Positions 45,221 to 54,289 of a stretch of DNA of 64,000 nt are shown piece after piece. This stretch comes from Paenarthrobacter sp. A20 (GTDB lineage Bacteria > Actinomycetota > Actinomycetes > Actinomycetales > Micrococcaceae). Location of the stretch: contig NZ_JALJWH010000001.1 of the NCBI RefSeq assembly GCF_024168825.1, positions 620,001-684,000 of the forward strand, written 5' to 3'. Position 1 is the stretch's first letter. Every line of letters begins with the position of its first letter. The position numbers and the translations under genes are program-made. The notes beneath the pieces were generated by a model. The model ran no database searches. It saw only the letters and a list, made by a program, of their open reading frames with translations, and had not been told where the DNA came from.

Positions 45221-47881
45221 ATGCCCCGCCCCTACACTGAAGGAGTGGACGACCAAGGTGGTACCCGCCCGGACCTCTTGAGCCCCAAGCTGATCGCGGT
45301 GCCCAAGCCGCCTTTGGACCTGCTGGCTCGAACCCGCCTTGTGGCAAAACTCAACGCCGCACGGGACGTCGTCCTCCTGTGTGCCCCCGCCGGGTACGGC
45401 AAAACGGTACTCCTTACACAATGGCTCTCCGGGCAAACGGACGCCGTCGCCTGGGTCAACCAGGACCGGCTGGAATTCCCAGCCTTGTGGCCTGCAGTGC
45501 TTCAGGCACTGCGTCAGTGCCGCGCCATACCCCACGGTGCGCTCAGTGGATTCTCGGGAGCCGAGAGGAATGCCTCGGAAGTCATTCACGGCCTGGCTGA
45601 ACAATTGGCCGCCGCGGGAACCACCATCCGCCTCGTCATCGACGGAATCGATCAATTCCCTGCGGATGAACTCAATCATTGGATGCCGGCCCTGCTGAAC
45701 CACGCAGGGCCGGCCTTCCAATTGATCCTGGCCACGCGCGTCAGCACTGCCGTTGATCCAGGGCCTGCCCGGCTCAGCGGCCGGATCCTGGAACTTCACT
45801 CAAACGATCTCGCCTTCTCCTTGGACGAGATCAACTCACTCGCGGCAAGGACCATCACTTTGCTGGGAACGCAGCAACTGGGCGAGGTGTTCCGGCAGAC
45901 TGCAGGCTGGCCCGCGTGCGTGGTCCTTGCGCTGCGTGCGCTCCGAGGTTCAGCCGATCCGGACATGCCTTTAGGCGACATCGCGGGCAACAACCGGGAA
46001 CTCGCCGAATACCTGGGCCACGAAGTCGTCCGTACACTTTCCGGGGAAGAGCGGGACGTGCTGTCCAGTACCTGCGTGTGCCGGGTCCTGGTCGCTGCCC
46101 AAGCCAACGCCCTCGCTGGCCACCGACATGCCGGGAATGTCCTGGCCGTCCTTGGCGATGACCGTGACCTGGTGGAATCTGCGGGGAGTGGACGAAAGGT
46201 CTTTTTGGTTCGCCCCCTGATCCGCGCGTATTTCCGGGCGGAACTTGCCCGGAGGGACCCTGACGAACTCCTTCGACTGAACCGGATCGCCGCACAGTGG
46301 CACGAGCTGGCAGGTGAACCCGAAGCTGCGCTCAGGCACGCTATGGACTCAGCCGACTACGGGTTGGTCGGCGCAATCCTCGGGCGGCACGGAGCCGCAC
46401 TCCTGGGCTCGGGCGGGGTCACCCTGGTCCGGCGGGCCATTGCCGTGCTGCCGGATTCCATCCTGGCGGCAAGCCCCAAGCTCTGCGTGGTTGCGGCATT
46501 GGCGCATGTGGAAAGCCGCCAGCCCACCACGGCTGCACGGTACCTGGCCGCCGCGAACCGCTATTGGGTAGACGATGCACCGCCTGATCTCCGTGAACTG
46601 CGGGCATTGGCAGAAGCCCGCCTGTCCTGGTTCAGCGGTGAATGGGAGAACCGCCACCCCACGGCCACCAGCGACTATGCCGACCTCCCTTTGTCGCGGC
46701 AGAGCGACATCCGGATTGAAGCGAGAATGGTTGCGCTCACCGCCGCTGTTGCCGAACAGAATTACGGGACTGCCGAGAACGAAGCCACGGAAGCACTGAT
46801 CGAAGCCACCGAAGCAGGCAACAGCTATCTTGCCGGCAAGGTGTACCTCAAGCTGGCAGGCATCTCCTCCATGCGAGGCCAACTCCGCCGTGCCGGCGAA
46901 TATCTGCGGCAGGCTGAGGAGAAACTACCCGCACACGCGTGGTCGGGGGGAGCTGGCCGGTCGGTTGGCGCCCTCATGCACGCCTCGGCCGCACTCCTGG
47001 CAGCCGAACCCGCCGCGGCCCTGAAGTTTGCGGCGGCGGGCGCTGCCGAACTTGGACAACTGGGGTCCTCCTCCAAAGGAGTCGGCGCCGCGATGCGCTC
47101 CACCTTGGAACTGGTCACCGCGTGCGCCCATCTGGATACGGGGGACAGGCGCCACTCCTTGGATGGCATGCGGCAAGCACGGCTGCGCATCGGCCAGGAC
47201 CATCTGTTCGCCCAACCGATGGCAGCCTTCGTAGCGGTCATCGAACATACTGCCGCCCTTGCCTTGGGGCATGCCGAGCGGGCACGCGAGGTCCTGGAAT
47301 GGGCTGAGGAGCTTATCCCGGGTACGGGCGAATTGTGCCTGCTGCGCGCCCAGGGCCCAGCCGGCATCAGCCGCTTCGATGCCGCCACGGAACGCCTCCG
47401 TCCACTGCACACCGGCGTGGTGGCGCCCCTCCTGGAATGGACGTGGCTTCACGTGAACGTCCTGGAATGCTCCATGGCCATCCGCACAGGCCGGCGGACA
47501 CTTGCCGGAAAGCTCCTGGAGGACGCACTGGGCAAAGCCGAGGAACTTGGCGTGATCCGGCCCTTGGCCATCGCCCCCCAGGAGGTCATCGACCTGCTGG
47601 TGGAACGGGCGGGAGCACACGGCCCCCAAGAGGAACTCGCCAAGAAACTGTTGGCGTTGCGGTCCCCCGCCGATGCCAGGCGGGCACCGCTGCTGACTCC
47701 GCGGGAACGGGAGGTCCTCACCCTTCTTCCATCACACTTGTCGCAGGAACAGATGGCCTCGGAGCTCCATCTGTCCGTCAACACGGTCAAGACGCACATA
47801 AGGATCATCTACTCCAAGCTCGGGGCCGGATCGCGCCATGACGCTGTGGCCGCCGCCTACAAATTCGGCCACTTACCGTAG
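45221..47881 (+). CDS. LuxR-family ATP-binding regulator, MalT/LAL type
   Basis: The 886-residue protein has an N-terminal STAND ATPase with Walker A APAGYGKTVLL (Lys61) and a hydrophobic Walker B near IRLVIDGID. A long helical TPR-like region follows (about 330-800), and the C-terminus has the GerE/LuxR helix-turn-helix LLTPREREVLTLLPSHLSQE with MASELHLSVNTVKTHIR. MalT-type proteins bind an inducer with the TPR region and then activate genes. The start is uncertain, ATG 45221 or GTG 45245. The SLC13 permease operon begins 116 bases downstream on the same strand and is its most likely target. Confidence 0.88.
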   Translation: MPRPYTEGVDDQGGTRPDLLSPKLIAVPKPPLDLLARTRLVAKLNAARDVVLLCAPAGYGKTVLLTQWLSGQTDAVAWVNQDRLEFPALWPAVLQALRQCRAIPHGALSGFSGAERNASEVIHGLAEQLAAAGTTIRLVIDGIDQFPADELNHWMPALLNHAGPAFQLILATRVSTAVDPGPARLSGRILELHSNDLAFSLDEINSLAARTITLLGTQQLGEVFRQTAGWPACVVLALRALRGSADPDMPLGDIAGNNRELAEYLGHEVVRTLSGEERDVLSSTCVCRVLVAAQANALAGHRHAGNVLAVLGDDRDLVESAGSGRKVFLVRPLIRAYFRAELARRDPDELLRLNRIAAQWHELAGEPEAALRHAMDSADYGLVGAILGRHGAALLGSGGVTLVRRAIAVLPDSILAASPKLCVVAALAHVESRQPTTAARYLAAANRYWVDDAPPDLRELRALAEARLSWFSGEWENRHPTATSDYADLPLSRQSDIRIEARMVALTAAVAEQNYGTAENEATEALIEATEAGNSYLAGKVYLKLAGISSMRGQLRRAGEYLRQAEEKLPAHAWSGGAGRSVGALMHASAALLAAEPAAALKFAAAGAAELGQLGSSSKGVGAAMRSTLELVTACAHLDTGDRRHSLDGMRQARLRIGQDHLFAQPMAAFVAVIEHTAALALGHAERAREVLEWAEELIPGTGELCLLRAQGPAGISRFDAATERLRPLHTGVVAPLLEWTWLHVNVLECSMAIRTGRRTLAGKLLEDALGKAEELGVIRPLAIAPQEVIDLLVERAGAHGPQEELAKKLLALRSPADARRAPLLTPREREVLTLLPSHLSQEQMASELHLSVNTVKTHIRIIYSKLGAGSRHDAVAAAYKFGHLP

Positions 47882-47997
47882 GCCGTGACCTCGGAAGACG
47901 CCCATCACTCACCCGATTGGGGTGACCCTGCGGCATTAACCCGGATCTAGTCTGAAAGCATGCTGGCAGAAGACTCGGGGATTTGCCGAAGGCACAC

Positions 47998-49803
47998 ATG
48001 ACAGACGTCGTCGTCACGTTGCTGGTGCTCGTCGTGGTGATCGCCGCGTTCGTCTGGAACCGCTTGCCGGTGGAGGTCGTAGCGCTGGGAGCAGCGTTGG
48101 CCTTATACGGCACCGGCATCGTTGGCCTTGAGGACACATTCGCCGGCTTCGGGAACGGGACGGTGGTGTTGATCGCCGCGTTGTTCGTCGTGGCGGAGGC
48201 TATCGACGCCGCAGGAGTCACCACGTGGCTCGGGAGCCTGCTCATCAGGTTTTCGGGGACCAGCCGGACCCGGCTCATGGTGTTGATGATGGTCCTGACG
48301 GCCCTTTTGACGGCTCTCATCAGCGTCAATGGAGCTGTTGCGGCCTTGCTGCCCATGGTTGTCGTGCTCGCAGTCCGGCTGGGTCGCAGGCCTTCGGAGC
48401 TCCTCATGCCCATGGCTTTCGCGGCCCACGCCGGCTCCCTGCTGATACTCACCGGCTCACCGGTGAACATCCTGATCCTCAACGCGGCCCTGGACACTAC
48501 GGGGACGGGGATCGGGTTCTTCGAGTTCGGGCTGGTTGGACTGCCGCTGCTCCTCGGCACCATCGGACTGGCTCTCTGGCTTGGCCCTTCCCTGCTGCCC
48601 AGCCGCACCCCCGAAGCCCTTCCCAAGGACCTGGGTTCCCACGGCAAGACCCTCATGACCCACTACCTGGGTGAGGACGGACTGAGCAGGCTCACCATTC
48701 CGTCCGGTTCAGTGCTGGTGGGCCAGCCGGTTGCCTGCATCCAGGAAGATGATGACGACGGCGGCCACCTGCACCTCATCAGCGTGCAAGGACCGGACGG
48801 CAAACAGTCCACGAACGGGACATTCGAGCCGGGCGATGAGATTGTGGTGCGTGGCGGTCAACCAATCATTGACGCCTTCGCGGCCAAGCACGGCCTCATG
48901 CAGGACGACGATGCGACCTGCGGACTCATCAGCAGCAGTTACGGCGTGGCCGAGGTGGTGGTCGCACCGCGTTCCAACCTCGTCGGCACCGAGGCGTACC
49001 CCGGCATGGTGACTGACAGCGGTGCCTTGGTGGTGCTGGCCCATCAGCATCCGGGCGAACCGGAATCCTCTGGACGCTCACGTGTTACCGCCGGTGACAG
49101 GCTCCTGTTGCAGGGGACTTGGTCTGCGCTGGACCAGCACACCCTGGACCACAATGTGCTGCTGGTGGACTCGCCGGACACCATCCGCCGCCAGACAGTC
49201 CCGTTGGGACCGCGAGCGACGCCGGCCCTCATAGTCCTCGGGGTGATGGTGGTCCTACTGGCCACCAACATTGTGCCAGCCCCCATTGCCGCACTGTTGG
49301 CCGCGCTGGCCATGGTGGTGCTGCGGGTTGTCACGGTAAAACAGGCACACCAGTCCATGGCATGGACCACCCTCATCCTGGTGGCCGGCATGATTCCGCT
49401 GTCCACGGCCATCACGTCGACGGGTACCGCTGAGATCCTCGCTGAGGGCATGGTGTCTGTAGTAGGGAACGGCGGGCACTTGCTGCTCCTTGTTGGGCTC
49501 TTCGTGGTCACCGCCGTGCTGGGTCAGCTCATCAGCAACACCGCCACCGCCTTGATCATCATCCCGATCGCCCTTTCGGTGGCCCAGGAGTCATCCATCA
49601 ACCCGTACGCGGTGCTGATGTGCGTCTCGGTGGCCTCATCCGCGGCCCTGCTGACACCGGTGGCGACGCCGGCCAACATGATGATCATGCAACCGGCCGG
49701 CTACAGGTTTGGCGACTACTGGAAGTTTGGCCTGGCCATCATGGCACTGTACGCGGCCGTGGCCATCCTGCTGGTTCCCGTGTTCTGGCCACTTCAGGCC
49801 TAG
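47998..49803 (+). CDS. SLC13-family permease with TrkA-C (RCK_C) domains
   Basis: The ATG at 47998 has GAAGG at six bases; an upstream TTG is not supported. The 601-residue protein has two membrane halves of a divalent-anion symporter and two cytoplasmic RCK_C domains (about 215-400) in between, visible as SVLVGQPVACI and SNLVGTEAYPGM. The conserved NGAVAALLPM and SNTATALIIIPIA lie in the two hairpin regions that bind the anion. Members carry sulfate, arsenate, dicarboxylates or citrate; RCK_C-containing ones are often sulfate/organic anion carriers. The substrate is unknown. Confidence 0.85.
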   Translation: MTDVVVTLLVLVVVIAAFVWNRLPVEVVALGAALALYGTGIVGLEDTFAGFGNGTVVLIAALFVVAEAIDAAGVTTWLGSLLIRFSGTSRTRLMVLMMVLTALLTALISVNGAVAALLPMVVVLAVRLGRRPSELLMPMAFAAHAGSLLILTGSPVNILILNAALDTTGTGIGFFEFGLVGLPLLLGTIGLALWLGPSLLPSRTPEALPKDLGSHGKTLMTHYLGEDGLSRLTIPSGSVLVGQPVACIQEDDDDGGHLHLISVQGPDGKQSTNGTFEPGDEIVVRGGQPIIDAFAAKHGLMQDDDATCGLISSSYGVAEVVVAPRSNLVGTEAYPGMVTDSGALVVLAHQHPGEPESSGRSRVTAGDRLLLQGTWSALDQHTLDHNVLLVDSPDTIRRQTVPLGPRATPALIVLGVMVVLLATNIVPAPIAALLAALAMVVLRVVTVKQAHQSMAWTTLILVAGMIPLSTAITSTGTAEILAEGMVSVVGNGGHLLLLVGLFVVTAVLGQLISNTATALIIIPIALSVAQESSINPYAVLMCVSVASSAALLTPVATPANMMIMQPAGYRFGDYWKFGLAIMALYAAVAILLVPVFWPLQA

Positions 49804-49848
49804 CCACCAAGAAATCCCATGCAACCACCAGAGCAACCAGGAGCAGAC

Positions 49849-51567
49849 ATGGCCAGTGACCACACCACCCAAACGACACCACCTACCGTCAAAGCGGCCT
49901 CCTGGCTGCCTTTGATCGTGGTGGTCCTCACCCAGATCCAGGCATCGTTCGCCGTGAACGCATTGACCGTCTCAATGCAGGGCATCACCACGGACCTGGA
50001 CACGGCAGCAACCTCCGTGGGCACGGCCATCACTGCCGGCACGTTCTCGATGGCGGCCTTTATCCTTTTGGGAGCGAAGCTCGGCGCCCGTTTCGGAACG
50101 CGCAAGGTGTTCCAAATCGCCGTCGCCATCCATGCCGCCGCCATGGCGGGTGTGGCGCTCAGCCTAAGTCCCACGATGCTCTTCATAGCCCAGGCCTCCT
50201 CGGGCGCCGTCATTGCGCTGATCGCCCCCGCCCTCACGGTTTTCATCGCCACCAACTACAAGGACCAGCAGCAGGCAAAAGCCATCGGGCTCCTGGCTGC
50301 GGCCATCCCCGCGGCTGGCGTGCTGGCACTGCTGATTGCCGGCTGGTTCGCCACCACCATCGGATGGCGGTATTCGTTCGGCCTGATGGTGGTCCTCGGA
50401 GCCATCAACCTGCTGCTGAGCTTCAAGCTCAAGTCCGTCCCGGCGCAAACCCAGCTGAAGATCGATTGGACCGGCTCCATCATTGCCGCCGTGGCCATCA
50501 TCTTTTTGAGCTTCGGCTTCAGCGGCCTCTCCGCTTGGGGCACGTGGTTTGCCACCCCGCAGGCACCCTTCGACATTTTGGGTCTCTCGCCGGCACCACT
50601 CCTGATCCTCCTCGGGGCCATCGCGGGACAGGTGTTCTTCATGTGGGTGCGGAAGCGCCAGGATGCCAAACTGCCCCGCATCTTTGACCTGAGGGTGCTG
50701 GCCTCCAGCTCCGAGCTCGCGGTCACTGCCTGCATGGCCACCATGTTGTTCGTGGGAACGGCCGCCAATTTCCTGATCCCCCTGTACATGCAGATCGTGC
50801 AGGGCCGCTCCGGCATTGAGACGTCGTTCTCGATCATTCCCTACACCTTGTCCATCTTCCTCGCGAGCACTTTCGTGGCATTCCTGTATGAAAAGTTCCC
50901 GCCAAGGACCATCGCGCAAGCCGGCTTCGTGGTGGTGGCCGGCGCGCTGGTCCTGCTCGCCTTCACCATCCGGAACGACTGGGGGCAGCTCTTTGTGGTG
51001 CTGGGCCTGATCCTGCTGGGACTCGGGCAGGGCGCGATCGTCGCTTTGGTGTTCAACACACTCCTCAGCGCTGTGCCCCGTGAGTTGGCCGGCGACGTCG
51101 GTGCGTGGCGCGGCCTGGTGCACAACCTTTCGGGCAGCGTTGGCATCGCGGTGGCGAGTGCGTTCGCCGTCGGCATGCTTTCCTCGCTGATAGCCAGCGG
51201 CGCCGCCGCGCATCCGGAAGTGTCCCAAGAACTGATATCGAAGGTGAGCATCAACGACGCCGACTTCATGACCAATGCGCAAGTGGAGGCGGCCATCGGG
51301 GACAGGGTGAGCAGCCCCTCGGAGCTGGCCGCCGCGACGGAAGTCAACGCCGAGGCACGACTCCGGGCCCTGCAAATCTCCCTTCTGGGGTTGTCCGGCC
51401 TTGCCCTGCTGGCGATTGTTCCAGCGGGCCGCATGCCCGGCCGTATGAAGGGCGACCTGCCCGAACAGCTCGAACCCGACGATCCCGATGCCATCCCCGA
51501 GCCAAGCCTTCCGGCCGACCAGGCCGTCACAGCGCATCCCACTCCCAAAGAACAGGCGAAACGGTGA
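49849..51567 (+). CDS. DHA2-family MFS efflux pump
   Basis: The ATG at 49849 has CAGGAG five bases upstream and is preferred over ATG 49819, which has a weak site. The 572-residue protein has fourteen membrane helices; helix 1 has QIQASFAVNALTVSMQGI, loop 2-3 has GAKLGARFGTRKVFQ, and the fifth helix region is GVLALLIAGWFATTIGWRYSFG. A hydrophilic tail rich in Pro/Asp/Glu ends the protein. Its stop overlaps the start of an M17 aminopeptidase as GTGA. The substrate may be a peptide-like compound; this follows only from that coupling. Confidence 0.85.
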   Translation: MASDHTTQTTPPTVKAASWLPLIVVVLTQIQASFAVNALTVSMQGITTDLDTAATSVGTAITAGTFSMAAFILLGAKLGARFGTRKVFQIAVAIHAAAMAGVALSLSPTMLFIAQASSGAVIALIAPALTVFIATNYKDQQQAKAIGLLAAAIPAAGVLALLIAGWFATTIGWRYSFGLMVVLGAINLLLSFKLKSVPAQTQLKIDWTGSIIAAVAIIFLSFGFSGLSAWGTWFATPQAPFDILGLSPAPLLILLGAIAGQVFFMWVRKRQDAKLPRIFDLRVLASSSELAVTACMATMLFVGTAANFLIPLYMQIVQGRSGIETSFSIIPYTLSIFLASTFVAFLYEKFPPRTIAQAGFVVVAGALVLLAFTIRNDWGQLFVVLGLILLGLGQGAIVALVFNTLLSAVPRELAGDVGAWRGLVHNLSGSVGIAVASAFAVGMLSSLIASGAAAHPEVSQELISKVSINDADFMTNAQVEAAIGDRVSSPSELAAATEVNAEARLRALQISLLGLSGLALLAIVPAGRMPGRMKGDLPEQLEPDDPDAIPEPSLPADQAVTAHPTPKEQAKR

Positions 51568-53075
51568 ATCACGAACCCTACAAATTGATCGCGGAAGACT
51601 TCTCACCCGTTCCTTCCCTCGGCGGAACAGAGCCGGAGTTGCACTTCGTGGACGGCTTCGGCAACCTCGATGCGATCGGCGTGCTGGTCCCCTCGGAGGG
51701 TGACGTTCCGGCGTCCGTTGGCCTGCACCGCGAAACCCTGGAGAGCGCAGGCTTTGACGGCAAGCCCGGGACTAGCCTGCAGCTGGCAAATGCTTCGGGC
51801 ACGCTGGTGGTGGCTGTCGGCGGTGGGAAACCGGGCTCCTTGGATTCCGACGGCTGGCGTAAGGCGGCGGCCACCTTGGTCCGGGCAACCCAGAGGCACT
51901 CGCGGATCGGCTTCGAGCTCTCCGACACGGCGGGGATGGATGCCGAGCGACTGGGCCAGGTGCTGGCCGAGGGCGTGCTGTTGGCCCGCTACAACTACGA
52001 GACGCTCAAGAGCAAAGCAAAGGGAAGCCCACTTGCCGAAGTGCAGTTCCTTGCTCCGGGGGTAGACACTGCGGCCGCTGAACGAGGCGTGGCGACGGGC
52101 CGGGTGAAGGTGCGCGCCACCACTATTGCCCGGGACCTGTGCAATGCGCCGCCGAGCCACTTGACCGCGGCCGGCTTGGCTTCGGCGGCGAAAGAGCTGG
52201 GGAACCGGTTCGGTTTTGGGGTTGAGGAGTTCGGCAAGCAACAGCTCATCGACCTCCGCTGCGGCGGGCTCCTTGGCGTCAACGCCGGCAGCGCCCAGGA
52301 GCCCCGGATGATCAAGCTGACGTACCAACCCGGGGGATCTCCCACGGGCCACCTCGGCCTGGTGGGCAAGGGCATCATGTACGATTCCGGCGGTGTCAGC
52401 CTCAAACCCAGCGACCCCATGCACCTGCTGATGAAGATGGACATGGGCGGAGCTGCGGCAGTCCTGGCCGTCTTCACCGCCCTGCGCGACCTCGGCTGCA
52501 AAGCCTCCGTCACGGGATTCCTGATGTGCACGGACAACATGCCTTCCGGCTCGGCCTACAAGTTGGGGGACGTCCTCACCACCCGCAGCGGACTCACCAT
52601 CGAGGTGAAGAACACCGACGCCGAAGGACGCCTGGTGATGTGCGATGCCCTGACGCTTGCGGTCGAGGACGGCGTGGACGGCATCGTTGATATCGCCACG
52701 CTCACGGGCGCCGCCCTGATGTCGCTGGGGCAGCTCACTGCTCCGGTGTTCGGAAACGATCAGCGGTTGGTTGACCTCGTCCTCGAGTCGGGCGGCCGTG
52801 CGGACGAGCAGCTGTGGCAGCTTCCGTTGGAACGGGCCTACCGTCCCCAGCTGGATTCTGACATCGCGGATATTTCCAATCTCGGTGGCCCGTATGCAGG
52901 CTCCACCACGGCCGCCCTGTTCCTGGCCGAGTTTGTGGGCGAAACCCCGTGGGCGCACATCGACATCGCGGGCACCATGCAGTCGGACAAGGACGATGCG
53001 TGGCGAAGCAAGGGAGCCACCGGCTTCGGCGCACGCCTCCTGATCGACCTCGCCCTCGGCTATTCAGCCGAATAA
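51564..53075 (+). CDS. pepA: M17-family leucyl aminopeptidase
   Basis: The GTG at 51564 overlaps the stop of the efflux gene. The 503-residue cytoplasmic enzyme has an N-terminal alpha/beta domain and a catalytic domain with GKGIMYDSGGVSLKP (metal-binding Lys and Asp), MKMDMGGAAAV and the family signature NTDAEGRLVMCD. The bimetallic site appears complete. Leucyl aminopeptidases remove N-terminal residues, process glutathione conjugates and dipeptides, and form hexamers. Its tight coupling to a drug pump is unusual. The KG-I-M-Y-D version differs from the more common KGITFDSGG. Confidence 0.9.
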   Translation: MNHEPYKLIAEDFSPVPSLGGTEPELHFVDGFGNLDAIGVLVPSEGDVPASVGLHRETLESAGFDGKPGTSLQLANASGTLVVAVGGGKPGSLDSDGWRKAAATLVRATQRHSRIGFELSDTAGMDAERLGQVLAEGVLLARYNYETLKSKAKGSPLAEVQFLAPGVDTAAAERGVATGRVKVRATTIARDLCNAPPSHLTAAGLASAAKELGNRFGFGVEEFGKQQLIDLRCGGLLGVNAGSAQEPRMIKLTYQPGGSPTGHLGLVGKGIMYDSGGVSLKPSDPMHLLMKMDMGGAAAVLAVFTALRDLGCKASVTGFLMCTDNMPSGSAYKLGDVLTTRSGLTIEVKNTDAEGRLVMCDALTLAVEDGVDGIVDIATLTGAALMSLGQLTAPVFGNDQRLVDLVLESGGRADEQLWQLPLERAYRPQLDSDIADISNLGGPYAGSTTAALFLAEFVGETPWAHIDIAGTMQSDKDDAWRSKGATGFGARLLIDLALGYSAE

Positions 53076-53104
53076 CCCGAAACACCCAGCGAAGGGAGTC
53101 CACT

Positions 53105-53395
53105 GTGGGTCTATTCAGGACCGCGGGCCGTGCCGCCGTCGTCGGTTCGATCCTTGGCCGCACGCAACGCAGGCAACAACAACGCTTTGCCGCCGAGGAT
53201 GCTGCTGCAGCCGCGGCAGCCGGCAACCAGCCGCCGCCCGCGTATCTGCCAGTGCCGCCGGCTGCACCGGCCGCCGTCGTCGATCCCACCGATCACATGC
53301 TCGCCCAACTCAAGCAGCTCGGGGAGCTGAAAAGCGCCGGCGTCCTCAGTGACAAAGAGTTCCAGGCGCAGAAGGCGAAGATCCTGGCACGCTGA
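53105..53395 (+). CDS. Small SHOCT-domain protein
   Basis: The GTG at 53105 has AAGGGAG seven bases upstream. The 96-residue protein has a basic N-terminus (LFRTAGRAAVVGSILGRTQR), an Ala/Pro-rich linker and a C-terminal SHOCT domain (LKQLGELKSAGVLSDKEFQ, ending in KAKILAR). SHOCT modules mediate oligomerisation. This arrangement is common in small actinobacterial proteins of unknown function. It ends just before a bidirectional terminator. Confidence 0.85.
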   Translation: MGLFRTAGRAAVVGSILGRTQRRQQQRFAAEDAAAAAAAGNQPPPAYLPVPPAAPAAVVDPTDHMLAQLKQLGELKSAGVLSDKEFQAQKAKILAR

Positions 53396-53418
53396 TTGTC
53401 GCCTGCTTGAAGACAGCG

Positions 53419-53452
53419 AAGAGGCCCCGACGCAGCAGCGTCGAGGCCTCTT
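53419..53452. terminator. Bidirectional terminator between SHOCT and GlsB genes
   Basis: aagaggcc-c-cgacgc and gcgtcg-a-ggcctctt pair as an 8+6-bp stem with one mismatch and a four-base loop, between convergent stop codons. Confidence 0.75.
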
Positions 53453-53465
53453 GGCATTCAGGCGG

Positions 53466-53726
53466 TTAGGCCTTCTTGCGCGTGAGCAGTCCCCAGATGA
53501 TGAGGACGATCAGTGAGCCGCCGATTGCCAGCAGCCACGTGGACAGCGACCAGAACTGGTTGATGCCCACGTTGAAGAGGGCGCTGCCGATCCATCCACC
53601 CAGGACGGCGCCGACGATGCCGAGCAGCAGCGTAGCGATCCAGCCGCCGCCCTGGTTGCCAGGCTTAATGGCCTTGGCGATGGCTCCAGCAATCAAGCCC
53701 AAAACGATCCAACCGATGATTCCCAT
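53466..53726 (-). CDS. GlsB/YeaQ/YmgE family stress-response membrane protein
   Basis: The 86-residue protein has three membrane helices with the family pattern MGIIGWIVLGLIAGAIAKAI, GNQGGGWIATLLLGIVGAVL and a final helix before the basic tail LTRKKA. The transglycosylase-associated family is stress-induced and of unclear biochemistry. AAAGAGGGAA upstream serves as the ribosome site. It is single, with a terminator on its 3' side. Confidence 0.9.
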   Translation of the reverse strand: MGIIGWIVLGLIAGAIAKAIKPGNQGGGWIATLLLGIVGAVLGGWIGSALFNVGINQFWSLSTWLLAIGGSLIVLIIWGLLTRKKA

Positions 53727-53793
53727 TTTTGTTCCCTCTTTCTTTCCGGTGTCTTCACGGCCCCGCGATCAGCGCGGACAGCCGCAGGTCAGG

Positions 53794-54174
53794 TCAGTGT
53801 TGCCGCAGGAGGGATTCGACGTCCCCCGCCGGCACCCCCGCGGCCTCGGCCAGTGCGTGAGGTTCGATACCTGCATCCACTGCCTTCTTGAAGGCCAGCT
53901 CCAAGGTGTTCTGCGCGATGGCAAGTTCGTGCTGCAGGCTCTGGCGGCGCAGCGCGGCAATCCACACGCCGCTCACGGGATCCAGCGCATCAATGTCCAT
54001 CCGAAAGCCGCATCCACAGGCCCACTCGGGCCAGATTGGCTCCACGGAGACCCACTTCATGGAGTCGTGCGTGGGGCTGGCGGAGATGGCCATCCGTGAA
54101 CCGCAGTGCACGGGACCCCGGGCATGGACTGTTTCCGTGAGTGCGGAGCTTGGTTCCTGCAGCGCAACCGTCAT
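53794..54174 (-). CDS. Cys-containing protein with a C-terminal helix-turn-helix-like segment, unknown
   Basis: The ATG at 54174 has GGAAAG upstream; the ATG at 54189 has no site. The 126-residue protein has Cys in HCGSRM and CGCGFRMDIDAL, a pattern that could bind zinc or a metal cluster, and a C-terminal section AFKKAVDAGIEPHALAEAAGV that reads like a helix-turn-helix. I do not recognise the family. It may be a small regulator, but no target is suggested by its neighbours. Confidence 0.6.
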   Translation of the reverse strand: MTVALQEPSSALTETVHARGPVHCGSRMAISASPTHDSMKWVSVEPIWPEWACGCGFRMDIDALDPVSGVWIAALRRQSLQHELAIAQNTLELAFKKAVDAGIEPHALAEAAGVPAGDVESLLRQH

Positions 54175-54289
54175 CGTCTTTCCACACATTCGCTAGTAAG
54201 TATCTTGGGTAACTAGTTATACGTGTACTTATCAATTTGTCCAAACCGAGGGCATGGGCATCGGCGTGGCGACCGGGATCGGCGTCGGG

